Shown one piece after another: positions 11,101 to 18,364 of a DNA stretch of 64,000 nt. The notes beneath the pieces were generated by a model that was not told the origin of the DNA, did not search any database, and worked only from the letters and a program-made list of their open reading frames with translations. The stretch is taken from contig NZ_CP097800.1 of assembly GCF_000612545.2 (NCBI RefSeq), positions 4,402,501-4,466,500 on the forward strand, in the 5' to 3' direction. Position 1 is the first letter of the stretch. Each line of letters opens with the position of its first letter. The translations under genes were made by a program, and so were the position numbers. This DNA comes from Streptomyces sp. PCS3-D2. Lineage in GTDB: Bacteria; Actinomycetota; Actinomycetes; Streptomycetales; Streptomycetaceae.

Positions 11101-11522
11101 GGAGTTCAGACTGGTGGAAGCATAAGGGTGTAAATCTCGCCATCGGAGTTGTTGCGGCGGCAGGAACGGCGGCATGTATCGCGTCTGTAGTCTGTGGCGG
11201 CGGGCTGTTCTTAGTAGGCGCTGCCGCACTATTCACGGCTGGATTGGGCGCTCACATGGCGGTTGCATCCGAAGAGGAAAGGGCTCGCGGGGCAACTCAG
11301 TTCCTCCTCCCTACCGCGAAGGCCGAGGCTATGGGGATGATCGGCGGTGCAACGTTTGGGCGAGGTCTTCTGGGCGGCCTCGTTCTGGGCCCCAAGCAGG
11401 GCATCGCGGGTCCGGGGCTGACGACTCGAGGGGCCTCTGACCCGCTATTCGCTGGCCTTGCCAGGAACGACTACGCTGGCATGACGGGGAGGGTGGTCAC
11501 ATACATGAAGAACCTATTCTAG
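5166..11522 (+). CDS. Rhs-family polymorphic toxin with signal peptide
   Basis: A 2118-aa Rhs/YD-repeat protein. GTG start with GGGGGGA six bases upstream; residues ~15-42 form a Sec signal (VAIPVLVALSLFVGAGTAEA). A beta-rich leader precedes an SpvB-like segment near 315-370 (KPAVSLAYNSQS, WIGEGWDYSPGF). YD repeats then dominate (YDPLGRTTG, YDLRGRQIRSLDPDKG, YDDAGRPVSTEDARG), forming the cocoon that holds the toxin tip. The Rhs core (GAREYDPALGRFLSVDP, YQYGNNSPLTEWDPTG) ends near residue 1886. The remaining ~232 residues are the variable C-terminal domain, with a hydrophobic stretch (VCGGGLFLVGAAALF) and no toxin fold I recognise. An orphan cassette with the same core and a different tip lies at 22389-23798. 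A terminator and a candidate immunity gene follow directly. Confidence 0.93.
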   Translation: MSVPAAGFQPVRRKSKIKQSVAIPVLVALSLFVGAGTAEAAQWQPKEQRRWSPGSLKKAESVSGKNAPKPEVKTPKGDGARAWRPVDVYWPPASRAEVDLGAVASVPPRSDLLAAPAPSGVAAPLAADPSRAGAAPVWVSSAPVKDAPRSGKAAVQVTDRSAAEKAGVQGLLLAVRPVGEAPKGGPVRVSVDASYIAGAFGGDWLSRARLVALPECALTSPERAECRTQTPLPTAKDGNRAGLLSTEVTLNGASTAGGERAGSASDAAGGATVIAASAAPGGPAGTYTATSLAPSGKWTSGSNAGGFSWSYPINVPDGLGGSKPAVSLAYNSQSVDGRTAATNNQASWIGEGWDYSPGFVERAFKPCAKDGQAESSEQCLAGHNATLSLNGKSSTLVRNDATGTWRLEDDDASKVERLTGAVNGDNNGEYWKVTTADGTQYYFGVGRKPGSTTAPPTNSAWTTPVYGNNSGEECHQSTFAASWCQQAWRWNLDFVVDPRGGLITHWYDTETNHYKRGASAATPNGDLTPYIRGGSLTKITYGSKLADADTVKPTAQVLFGTSERCLPEKDVFDCASAKLTKANATKWPDVPFDQKCAGTGTCENYSATFWTTKRLTKITTQVLNTAGGYDNVDLYELKHEFPNPEDHTAPALWLSSLTRTGYDGETKFETKPVTFTGKLRNNRVDSSVDNRPAMNRRRVVGITSETGQVIDVGYADQDCAPGAGLPSSKDANTTRCFPVYWNPDGKSPNDPTLDWFHKYVVTRVTEIDPFGGSRPQETRYEYVGGAAWHRDDEELTEDKRRTWNQFRGYEQVITRAGAAPDAVSKTAAFYLRGMDGDVKADGSKRTATFTGLTGNTVKDSNPLAGTLRETQTFASDGGELVTVSQNEPWLSAATATHSRGTKLPALTAQMQREGSSQEKKLRADKTWQITSETVKYDDTYGMEQWTLDRADGFPDTCTVTSYARNTAAWMIDRVSATVEIRSSDCTAEATEANTLSRNRTYYDGQPHGTLTGSGQVTSTEELDRFESGQPKYIVKSATTYDAYGRVTSATDAAGAKTTTAYEPAVPAPATTVKVTNAKDWTTTTTLHPLRAVPVKVVDQNNRTTEVAYDPLGRTTGVWLPGRARSAGASKVFEYDLTNTAASSVTTRTLRSNQSYATSIAILDAFGQQVQVQSTPQNGAATSRLITDTYYDSHGRAFKTNEQYFNTTSDPVKTRFIADENMVPGQNGTLYDGIGRPVAKTFSSKAIEQWRTTTAYPGADRTDTTPPKGEAAGSVITDALGHTVERRKYKSAKPEGDFDSTRYAYNLDGKLTRITDPAGNVWTYEYDLRGRQIRSLDPDKGASSVTYDDAGRPVSTEDARGTRVFTTYDILGRPTSRNLNTVDGTKLATYEYDTLLPGQLTASTSWVEGKPWRQETTGYDTGYRSTGTKLTVPAGEGALTGTYTSATTYDPITGLERRTTLPAMGGLPEERLSTGRNVNGLPVSYGSDNVAYVNFTDYDEFGMVQRTTFGDDPRQVSFTQTRDPATGRLLNTQLKKQDSGSPVDITDYTYNPVGDVTSVTSTQGAAHETQCFTHDYLRRLTQAWTDTGGTATQPGPSVPGIGACANTAPQPGKIGGIAPYHQSFTYDVTGNRTSSTDHDTAGDTAKTVTTTHTYPAPGSPRPHAPTSTTKKTGAGPSVSRATTYDAAGNTLTRPGAADTTQTLTWTPEGKLASATTAAGTSTYLYDADGNRLLRRDPGKTTLYLGSNELTLNTGTNVVSGTRYYATPGGTTIVRTSDGKISYVAADHHNTGTTVIDAATLQVQRRATKPFGEERGSGPASWPGERGFVGGTQDKSTGLTHLGAREYDPALGRFLSVDPLMVADDPRQHNAYQYGNNSPLTEWDPTGKALPECRSGMYKCTNGSNPYDYGNNYEKEVAIAGGTLDTAYVKRKIRANYACRKDPGCKSSNRGWSTSSVKADKKPQKKGFVAKIRDAWNVSLGSSDWWKHKGVNLAIGVVAAAGTAACIASVVCGGGLFLVGAAALFTAGLGAHMAVASEEERARGATQFLLPTAKAEAMGMIGGATFGRGLLGGLVLGPKQGIAGPGLTTRGASDPLFAGLARNDYAGMTGRVVTYMKNLF

Positions 11523-11545
11523 TTGAGTGCGAGGGTTAGAGGCGT

Positions 11546-11575
11546 GCCGCTGCCCGACTTTCTTCGGGCAGCGGC
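11546..11575 (+). terminator. Hairpin after the Rhs gene
   Basis: GCCGCTGCCCG and CGGGCAGCGGC form an 11-bp perfect stem with an eight-base loop, 24 bases past the rhs stop, followed by CGCCTTGTT. It may attenuate transcription into the candidate immunity gene downstream. Confidence 0.75.
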
Positions 11576-11716
11576 GCCTTGTTGGTTCTAGTCGGTTCAA
11601 CGTTGCTGCGGTGCAAGGGATTTGGCGAGCGTTGCACATCTGCGATCAGGTGATCACACGCGTGATCTCCATGTGCTGAATTGATGGCCTGCTGTTGAAG
11701 GAAAAGGTGTTTGGGT

Positions 11717-12130
11717 GTGGAGATTTTAATAGGTGGCGTCATGGTTGCTTTGGCCTCGTGGGCCGTTGGTGCCGTAATGAGGTCTGTGGTTTCCCGAAGG
11801 GCCGCTATGCGGTCTGTGGCCGGTGCCCCACGGGAGGGTTTTTCCGTCCCTTGTAGGTTGGCGTGGGCCGCCGGTATCGGTAAGACGGGCTTTGTTTATG
11901 GGAAGCTGGCTAGGGGTGCTGCAGGTGTATGCTTCATTCGGCCGCTCCAGAGAATTACGCATATCCCGGAGGGTGGCAGAGTCTCGCGTAATTCCCATTG
12001 GCGGCCAGGGATGCAGGTCTTGCAGTATCGAACGCCGGACGGTGGGGATCTTCGAATTCTGTGCTATGCCGCCGACAGTGACACCATTGTCCGGTACTTG
12101 CGTGTTCCTGACCCGGCCGACTTTTCCTGA
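11717..12130 (+). CDS. DUF2550-like membrane-anchored protein, candidate Rhs immunity protein
   Basis: About 137 aa from the GTG at 11717; a TTG six bases earlier is an alternative, and GAAGGAAAAGG lies upstream of both. An N-terminal transmembrane segment (GGVMVALASWAVGAV) is followed by a soluble domain. The layout (FSVPCRLAW, then a YGKLARGA segment, then a final ADSDTIVRYLR helix) resembles DUF2550, a family of single-pass actinobacterial proteins of unknown function. It is the first gene after the Rhs toxin tip on the same strand, where the cognate immunity protein normally sits. The DUF2550 likeness is from memory and the immunity role is inferred from position. Confidence 0.55.
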   Translation: MEILIGGVMVALASWAVGAVMRSVVSRRAAMRSVAGAPREGFSVPCRLAWAAGIGKTGFVYGKLARGAAGVCFIRPLQRITHIPEGGRVSRNSHWRPGMQVLQYRTPDGGDLRILCYAADSDTIVRYLRVPDPADFS

Positions 12131-12297
12131 GCCCCGCTGTTCTGGGGGTGCCGATTGAGAGTGTCGGGTCGTGCCGGTTCCGGGATTGTCAAGAGGCCTT
12201 CGCTCATCCTGCCGAGGATGCCCTGGTGTACACCGACGCGGATCCCGATTGGACGTAGGCTACTGGTGCTGCATCCGGATCTGGAGGGGGCTTGCTC

Positions 12298-12618
12298 GTG
12301 GACGATGACTCTGAGAAGGTGAGGGGCGCCGACTCGGCTGCCCTCCCGTACACCCGGGACATTTGTGACGAACGCCATTCCGTGCGCGCGGCGCTGCGTA
12401 CGGATCTCCCAGCTGCTCATCTTGGCCTGGTAGTGACAGCCGTCGCCCTGATCGTGGTTGGCAGTTTCGCCGGCCTTCGATGGGCCTTGATAGTTGCTGC
12501 CGGATTCGCGGCTTGGTTTCTCATTGCCCTGGGTGCAATTTTCATCGGTAGTGGTCGTGGGTGGGGCGCCGTCCGCCGCGCTTACATCGTCACGTTCGGC
12601 TGGGGAAACTGGATCTGA
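12298..12618 (+). CDS. Small two-helix membrane protein
   Basis: 106 aa from the GTG at 12298, with GGAGGGGG nine bases upstream; a TTG at 12292 is too close to that site. The centre holds two transmembrane helices (LGLVVTAVALIVVGSFAGL and LIVAAGFAAWFLIALGAIF) flanked by an acidic N terminus and a short basic C terminus. I do not recognise the family. It follows the rhs and DUF2550-like genes, and other small membrane proteins follow other Rhs tips in this window, so an immunity role or orphan immunity remnant is plausible. Confidence 0.5.
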   Translation: MDDDSEKVRGADSAALPYTRDICDERHSVRAALRTDLPAAHLGLVVTAVALIVVGSFAGLRWALIVAAGFAAWFLIALGAIFIGSGRGWGAVRRAYIVTFGWGNWI

Positions 12619-12764
12619 GTGTGCCGTGCACACCGTTCGCGTAGCCTGCACGGCGCGTCCCCGCCATCGTTGTGTCTGTCCGAGTCGAGGGGCTCCAGGT
12701 CGGGTAGTGTCGTCTGTTTCGGCCGCCGTCGGGACGGCGGAGGTGCCGCCGGAGCTTCCGCACC

Positions 12765-12964
12765 ACGCCGGGAACCCAGTTCAAGGTTGCATCCCATCCC
12801 TTGGCCGGGTCGTAGGCCGACGGCACCTTCAGCTTCGCAAGCGGCTTGGCCTTGTGACCCGGTTAAGGGACCCCGTTCTTGCCTCAGACTCGGCTGCCGC
12901 CGCTACAACCCGCCACCAGGACTGCCGCCAACACGACCCCGCCCACCGACCTGGCCCCACGCAT
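12765..12964 (-). pseudogene. Lipoprotein gene remnant
   Basis: On the minus strand, ATG at 12964 opens a lipoprotein signal with a lipobox (VLAAVLVAGCSGG), but a stop appears after 26 codons. Coding character resumes further on in the segment LAKLKVPSAYDPAKGWD then ATLNWVPG, which resembles the start of the mature part of Streptomyces lipoproteins related to PQQ/beta-propeller proteins. It is too broken to be expressed. The rest of 12619-13341 shows no intact gene. Confidence 0.45.
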
Positions 12965-13341
12965 GCCGCTCTCCCTCTTCGCCCCCGTGGCACCTCAGAG
13001 GCGCCCGTGATCATGCGTTCGGCGACGCTACCAGGGCTGACTACACAGCCATTGCCGAGGATCACTCTCTGCTGGCGACCAGCAGCACGTTCACCTGGTC
13101 ATCTGGCTGGCTTTGTGAAAGCGGCGTCGGTGCGCCCAACGCACAGGTTGGCTGATACGAGCCGGTGTGTGGCGGGGAGCTGACCTTGACCAGGGTCCGG
13201 GAAAGCTGGTCCGCTTATGCGCGATAGGGCGTCGGATTCGGGGGCTGCGTTCGTGACCAGAGCTACAGCTGGAAAGCTGTGCCGCGCCACAGGCGGCCAG
13301 CCCGAACGGACCAATCCCTGCTCCGTCAAGACGACCCACGT

Positions 13342-16119
13342 ATGAGGCTCCGGCGGGGGATTTCCGTCGCCGTCGTGGCCGCCGGCGGAGCCGTCACGAC
13401 CATGCTCGTGGGGCTCGTCACCAACGCCGTGTCCGATTCGGAGTGGCCCGGGTGGCTGGGGTGGTTGCAGCGGCATGGCTGGTTCTCGTTCGCTTTGCTA
13501 GGCGGGGCCATGGTCGGGCTGGCGGTGCTGCTTGCCGCGCTGTCGGAGTCGGGGGCGCCGGAACGCCGCACTGCGCCGACGCCCCAGCCAGAGGACGGGG
13601 CGGTGCCTCCGGGTGCTGCCCTCGTCCTGCGGTCCCTGCCGCGCGACACCACCGCCTTCACCGACCGGACCGCCGAGCTCGAGGCGCTGGTGCGGTCCGT
13701 ACGGAACTCGCAGGAGAGCGGCGAGGCGCTGCCTGTGCATGTGATCGACGGAATGCCAGGAGTCGGGAAGACGACGTTCGCCGTACACGCAGGACATGTG
13801 CTGTCGGAGCGGTTCCCGGACGGCCAGCTCTTCGTGAATCTCAACGGGCACACGACAGGAAGGCCCCCCGTCCAGGCCACGGAAGCGCTCGCATCGTTGC
13901 TGGCGGCGACCGGAGTGCCGGCGCAGCGGATCCCTGCCGGCGACGACCTGGGTGCGGTCACCGAGGCGAGGGCGGCCATGTGGCGGAGCCAGCTCGCGAA
14001 CAAGAAGGCACTGCTCATCCTCGACAACGCGTCCAGCTATCGCCAGCTGGAGCCCCTGCTCCCCGGCGGGAGCGACTGTCTCGTGCTGGTGACGAGCCGG
14101 AAGCGGTTGGCTGCGTACGAGGAGGTGGTCCTGCCAGTGGAGGCATTGCCGGCGGAGCATGCGGTCGACCTGTTCGTACGCCTCAGCGGGCGGTCGCCGG
14201 AGTCGCTCGATCGGTCCGTCCTCGAGCCGTTGGTGGAGCTGTGCGGGTACCTGCCACTGGGGGTGTCGTTGCTCGCCGCGCGGCTGCGCCATCGCCCGTC
14301 GTGGAGCGCCGAGGATCTCCGTGCGCGTCTGGTCACAGCCAGGGACCGGCTGGGAGAGCTCCGAGCTGGGGAGCGCGCGGTCGCCGCGACGTTCAGTCTG
14401 TCCTACCAGGACCTCACACCCGAGCGGCAGCACTTCTTCCGGTGTCTCGGCCTCTACCCTGGAACCGAGCTCGATGCCTTCTCCGGGGCCGCGCTCGGCT
14501 CGGTCTCGGTGGCGGCAGCACGCGAGGGACTCGACACGCTCTACGACGCCCACCTGATCGAGGAACACCCGGGAAGCCGGTTCCGGCTTCACGACCTCCT
14601 ACGCGACTATGCCCGCGGTCTCGCCGACGAGGGAGGCAGCATGACCCCTGTTCATGCCGTTCAGCGCGTGTGCTCCTACTACCTGGCCGTCCTCGCTGTC
14701 GCGAACAGACACATTGCCCGCAACGGCGCCTCCACACCGAATTCTCCGGATGGCGCCGCCCAGGTCGAGACCCCTCCCATCGATTCACGTACGGCGGCTC
14801 TCGGCTGGCTGGAGGACGAGCGGGCCAACGTCCTGGCCTGCATCCGAAGGGCGAACGACCTCGCGCTGCACGAGTTGGTGATCCACATGGCTGCGGCGAT
14901 GGCGCCCTTCCTGCGGCAGGCCGGGCCCTGGGACCAAGCCGTTGGCCTCCACCGGACCGCCGCCGAGGCCGCCCGGCACACCGGCGACCGGCGGGCGCTG
15001 GCCAACGCACTGGCCGAGCTCGGAGTCGTACGGCGCTTCATGGCGGCGTACCCCGAGGCCATCGAGGCACTGAACGAGGCGGTGACGGAGTACGAGGCGG
15101 TCGGCGAGAAGCGAGGCAAGGCCGACGCTCTGAACCAGGTGGGCATCGTCTGGTACATGACCGCGGACAACGACGCCTCTGCCCGGGCGCAGACCGAGGC
15201 CCTCGCGCTCTATCGGGAAGTCGGCGACCGTCTTGGCCAGGCGAACGCGCTCGCGGACCTCGGCATGGTGCGCCGGCAGACCAGCCAGTTCGACACAGCG
15301 GTGGCGGCACAGACCGAAGCGTTGTCGATCTACCGGGAGCTGGGCGACCGGTACGGAGAGGCCAACTCACTGCGGGACCTTGGCGTCGTGCACAGTCTCC
15401 TGGGCGAGTATCAGCTGGCTGCGCAGCGCCACCGTGAGGCATTCGACATCTACCAGGAACTCGACGACCGGGTCCACCAGGCGTACGCCCTCAACGAGCT
15501 CGGAGTCGTACGGCGCCTGACCGGCGATCCCACCGGAGCGCGGGAGGCTCACACCCAGGCACTGGAGTACTTCACCGAGCTCGGTGAACGGTTCGGCCGC
15601 ACGAACAGCGTTCGCCACCTCGGGGTACTGGACCGCATGGACGGGAACGTCACGGAGGCGATCCGGCTGTTGGACGACGCCCTGGGCTCGTACCGCGATC
15701 TCGGCAGCCGTGGCGGCGAAGCCGCCGCTCTGGGCGAGCTGGGTGTGGCCCGTGGGGTCGCCGGCGAGCGGGACGGTGCCGTCGAGTCGTTCCGGCGGAG
15801 TCTGGACATCCTCCGAGAGCTCGGCGACCGGTGCGGTGAGGCGGAGGTCCTGAACCACTGGGGGACGCTGCTGCACTCCTCCGGTGACTGGGCTGCCGCC
15901 CGCGGACTCTTCGAGCAGGCGCTGGGGCTGGCCCGCGACATCCGCTGCCCGCTTGAAGAGGCACGGGCTTTGGAGGGGATCGGCCGTTGCGACTGGACGG
16001 CCGGCGAACGGGCGCGGGGCGAAGGGGCGCTGCGTGAAGCGCGCGATGTGTACCGACGGTTGGGTATCGGCGGGGCGGCAGACGTCGTCGAGCGGCTCAT
16101 TGCGTCGCAGGCCGAGTAG
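13342..16119 (+). CDS. Membrane-anchored NB-ARC/TPR (STAND) protein of a RiPP-like cassette
   Basis: 925 aa from the ATG at 13342; no strong ribosome-binding site is visible and earlier in-frame starts exist. Two transmembrane helices lie within the first ~75 residues (VAVVAAGGAVTTMLVGLV; FSFALLGGAMVGLAVLLAAL), so the rest is probably cytosolic and membrane-tethered. An NB-ARC ATPase spans ~115-400, with Walker A GMPGVGKTTFA, Walker B-like KALLILDN, a VTSRKR sensor and a GYLPLGVSL (GLPL-type) motif. From ~530 to the end run about eight TPRs (LGVVRRxxxxxxxAxxxxxEAL). STAND proteins switch on a bound signal and usually oligomerise. The next genes encode a small peptide, a radical SAM maturase and an acetyltransferase on the same strand. 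TPR proteins accompany actinobacterial FxsA/FxsB RiPP loci, so a sensor or scaffold role is inferred. Confidence 0.85.
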   Translation: MRLRRGISVAVVAAGGAVTTMLVGLVTNAVSDSEWPGWLGWLQRHGWFSFALLGGAMVGLAVLLAALSESGAPERRTAPTPQPEDGAVPPGAALVLRSLPRDTTAFTDRTAELEALVRSVRNSQESGEALPVHVIDGMPGVGKTTFAVHAGHVLSERFPDGQLFVNLNGHTTGRPPVQATEALASLLAATGVPAQRIPAGDDLGAVTEARAAMWRSQLANKKALLILDNASSYRQLEPLLPGGSDCLVLVTSRKRLAAYEEVVLPVEALPAEHAVDLFVRLSGRSPESLDRSVLEPLVELCGYLPLGVSLLAARLRHRPSWSAEDLRARLVTARDRLGELRAGERAVAATFSLSYQDLTPERQHFFRCLGLYPGTELDAFSGAALGSVSVAAAREGLDTLYDAHLIEEHPGSRFRLHDLLRDYARGLADEGGSMTPVHAVQRVCSYYLAVLAVANRHIARNGASTPNSPDGAAQVETPPIDSRTAALGWLEDERANVLACIRRANDLALHELVIHMAAAMAPFLRQAGPWDQAVGLHRTAAEAARHTGDRRALANALAELGVVRRFMAAYPEAIEALNEAVTEYEAVGEKRGKADALNQVGIVWYMTADNDASARAQTEALALYREVGDRLGQANALADLGMVRRQTSQFDTAVAAQTEALSIYRELGDRYGEANSLRDLGVVHSLLGEYQLAAQRHREAFDIYQELDDRVHQAYALNELGVVRRLTGDPTGAREAHTQALEYFTELGERFGRTNSVRHLGVLDRMDGNVTEAIRLLDDALGSYRDLGSRGGEAAALGELGVARGVAGERDGAVESFRRSLDILRELGDRCGEAEVLNHWGTLLHSSGDWAAARGLFEQALGLARDIRCPLEEARALEGIGRCDWTAGERARGEGALREARDVYRRLGIGGAADVVERLIASQAE

Positions 16120-16225
16120 CGGGGCACGTGGCTGGATTCGATATGTCGCCGAGGGTAGCGTCGCTGCTACCTTGCGGGCTGGTCTGCCGCCTCAATCGCC
16201 GTTGCACTGCCCCGAGGAGCGTCGA

Positions 16226-16417
16226 ATGCCGTCACGTACGCCCGTTCCCGCACCACATGCTCCGGCGTCCGTCGTCGCGGAGTCGATCAACGGTTCGGTC
16301 GTCCTGGATCGTGTCGCCGTCCGCGTACGGCAGCGGCTGGCGGCCGAGCAGACGGCGTCAAACCACGCCGGCGAGGGTGGTCACCACGCTTCGCTGATCT
16401 GGACCTGGCCTCTTTGA
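16226..16417 (+). CDS. Candidate RiPP precursor peptide ending in WTWPL
   Basis: 63 aa from ATG 16226, with GGAG six bases upstream. An N-terminal leader rich in Val, Ala and Arg (VVLDRVAVRVRQRLAAEQ looks like an amphipathic helix) precedes a short C-terminal core, GEGGHHASLIWTWPL. There is no signal peptide and no transmembrane segment. The radical SAM/SPASM gene starts 13 bases after the stop. Aromatic residues and His near the C terminus are typical of substrates for cyclophane-forming radical SAM enzymes: FxS-type peptides, His-directed triceptides, and darobactin with its W-x-W core. Which residues are linked cannot be told from sequence. Confidence 0.75.
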   Translation: MPSRTPVPAPHAPASVVAESINGSVVLDRVAVRVRQRLAAEQTASNHAGEGGHHASLIWTWPL

Positions 16418-16430
16418 GTCGTTCCGCTCT

Positions 16431-17585
16431 ATGACACCGCGCGCGGACGTTGCCCCCTTTCGGTCGTTCATCCTCAAGGTTGCCAATCGCTGCAACATCG
16501 ACTGCGACTACTGCTACGTCTTCAACTCCGCAGACCAGGCGTGGCGGCACCTGCCTGCCCGGATGAGTACGGACGTGGCCCAGGCGGCTGGGCTGCGAAT
16601 CGGTGAGCACGCAGCGGTGCACGACCTGCGGAGCGTGCACGTCGTGCTGCACGGCGGTGAGCCGTTGCTCACCGGCCCCCGGCACATGGCAGACCTGCTC
16701 GGCGCCGTACAGGAGGGTGTTCCGGCCGGTGTGGCGGTCCGTTTCGAGCTTCAGACCAACGGGACGCTCCTCACGGAGCCGTGGCTGGACCTCTTCGAGC
16801 GGTACGAGGTCGTCGTGGGCGTCAGCCTCGACGGACCGCCGACCGCGAATGACCGGCACCGGCTGACACACGCCTCGCGATCGAGCGCCGCCTCGGCCGT
16901 ACGAGGCATCGAACTCCTGCGGTCCCGGCCTCACCTGTTCGCAGGGCTGCTCGTGGTCGTCGACCTGGCCAACGATCCGGTCGAGGTCCACGACTACCTT
17001 GCGTCGTTCGAGCCGCCTGTGATCGACTTCGGCCTGCCGCACGGGACGCACGACGAGCCGCCGCATCGCGACGACCCGAGTGTGCCCGAGTACGGGTTGT
17101 GGATGAGCCGCGTCTACGACGCTTGGCTCGCCCGGCCGGAGCAGCGGCACAGTGTGCGGATGCTGGAGGACATCGTGGCGCTGAGCTCCGGGGTGCACAG
17201 CTCGGTGGAGTCCCTCGGCCTGGCCCCGCCGACGAGCATCGTGATCGAGTCGGACGGCACGATCGAGGGCGTGGACACCCTGCGGTCCGTCGAGGAAGGC
17301 GCCTCCTGGCTGGGACGCGACGTCTTCAGCCAGTCCTTCAATGAAGTCCTTCACCATCCGAAGCTCCTGCACCGGCAGGACGGGAAGGCCGCGCTCGCTG
17401 ATCAGTGCCAGAGCTGTCCTCTGGTGGAGGTGTGCGGTGGGGGCTATCTACCGCACCGCTTCAGCACCGACCGCGGCTACCGAAACCCCTCGGTCTACTG
17501 CGCGGATCTGGAGTACCTCATCCGGCATGTTCAGGGCTCCCTGCGCCAGCACGGCTGGGCTCCTCAGGCACTGACGCCCCCGTAG
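16431..17585 (+). CDS. Radical SAM/SPASM peptide maturase (FxsB/HaaB-like)
   Basis: 384 aa. The radical SAM motif CNIDCDYCYVF (Cx3Cx2C, residues ~22-29) binds the 4Fe-4S cluster that cleaves S-adenosylmethionine. HGGEPLL and LQTNGTLL are the usual following motifs. The C terminus has a SPASM/twitch cysteine set (CQSCPLVEVCGGGYLPHRF, then YCADL) for auxiliary clusters. This architecture is that of RiPP maturases such as FxsB, which join aromatic side chains to neighbouring backbone carbons. It sits 13 bases after the candidate precursor, so that peptide is the obvious substrate. The enzyme class is certain; the exact crosslink and subfamily are inferred. Confidence 0.92.
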   Translation: MTPRADVAPFRSFILKVANRCNIDCDYCYVFNSADQAWRHLPARMSTDVAQAAGLRIGEHAAVHDLRSVHVVLHGGEPLLTGPRHMADLLGAVQEGVPAGVAVRFELQTNGTLLTEPWLDLFERYEVVVGVSLDGPPTANDRHRLTHASRSSAASAVRGIELLRSRPHLFAGLLVVVDLANDPVEVHDYLASFEPPVIDFGLPHGTHDEPPHRDDPSVPEYGLWMSRVYDAWLARPEQRHSVRMLEDIVALSSGVHSSVESLGLAPPTSIVIESDGTIEGVDTLRSVEEGASWLGRDVFSQSFNEVLHHPKLLHRQDGKAALADQCQSCPLVEVCGGGYLPHRFSTDRGYRNPSVYCADLEYLIRHVQGSLRQHGWAPQALTPP

Positions 17586-17663
17586 CCACGAGCCGTGCCG
17601 CCACGCCAGGATCACGCATTGAAACGAACGAGTGAAGCGATGAAAGAGCGACAGGAGATGTCG

Positions 17664-18137
17664 ATGACCGTGACGATCCGCCCCGCCGAAAGGCGCGACA
17701 CCGTGGCAGTGGCCGATCTGATCGAGGAGATCGAACGGTTCTACGGATCGACCGAGATCCAGCCACTCGAGGAGCGCCGCTCCCAGGTGGAGGAAGCGCT
17801 CTTCGGCTCCCCGCCATTGGCGTCCGCTCTCTTGGTCGAGGACGAGGCTGGTGATCTCGTCGGGCTCGCCGCCTACTCGTTCCTCTGGCCGGCAGCCGGC
17901 TCCTCCCACTCGCTGTTCCTGAAAGAGCTCTATGTCCGCGGCACCCTCCGGCGCCAGGGCATCGGCGCGCGCCTCATGGACGAGCTCCGTGCCCTGGCCT
18001 CCGCACGCCCCGGATGCAGTCGAGTCGAGTGGATGACGGACCACGACAACCCCGGCGCGCGCGCCTTCTACAAGTCGTTGGGGTTCGCGGAGTTCGACGG
18101 GAAGATCGTCTACCGTGTGGACACCGGTACGACGTGA
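17664..18137 (+). CDS. GNAT-family N-acetyltransferase of the RiPP-like cassette
   Basis: 157 aa. The ATG at 17664 is preferred over 17658 because GGAG at 17654-17657 is correctly spaced only for the later start. It covers a full GNAT fold: TIRPAERRDTVAVADLI at the N terminus, LKELYVRGTLRRQGIGARL as the acetyl-CoA pyrophosphate-binding motif A, and NPGARAFYKSLGF as motif B. It lies ~80 bp after the radical SAM gene on the same strand and is followed by a hairpin, so it probably ends the cassette. It could acetylate the matured peptide, giving modification or self-resistance, but the substrate is unknown. Confidence 0.88.
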   Translation: MTVTIRPAERRDTVAVADLIEEIERFYGSTEIQPLEERRSQVEEALFGSPPLASALLVEDEAGDLVGLAAYSFLWPAAGSSHSLFLKELYVRGTLRRQGIGARLMDELRALASARPGCSRVEWMTDHDNPGARAFYKSLGFAEFDGKIVYRVDTGTT

Positions 18138-18144
18138 GGGTGGG

Positions 18145-18178
18145 GCGGGGCCGTGAAGGAGCTGGTGACCGGCCCCGC
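18145..18178 (+). terminator. Hairpin ending the RiPP-like cassette
   Basis: GCGGGGCCG and CGGCCCCGC form a 9-bp perfect stem with a 16-base loop, eight bases after the acetyltransferase stop. Confidence 0.55.
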
Positions 18179-18364
18179 ACTGGGGATGGATCCACACACC
18201 TCCGGCCGGCCTCTGGCACCGGTTGAGCAGTAGCTATCCGCCGACCGCAGCCGAGGGAAACACGACCACGCAGGCGATCAGGCGGTGCGAGGAGTGCCAG
18301 ATGTCGGCGCCGGGTGAAAACTGACCGCTCGTCTTAATCGTTGCTGCTCGATTCGCGGCCTATA

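Noticed and set aside
16431-17372. Minus-strand 361-codon frame opposite the radical SAM gene
   Set aside because: Antisense shadow; the + strand carries Cx3Cx2C and SPASM motifs.
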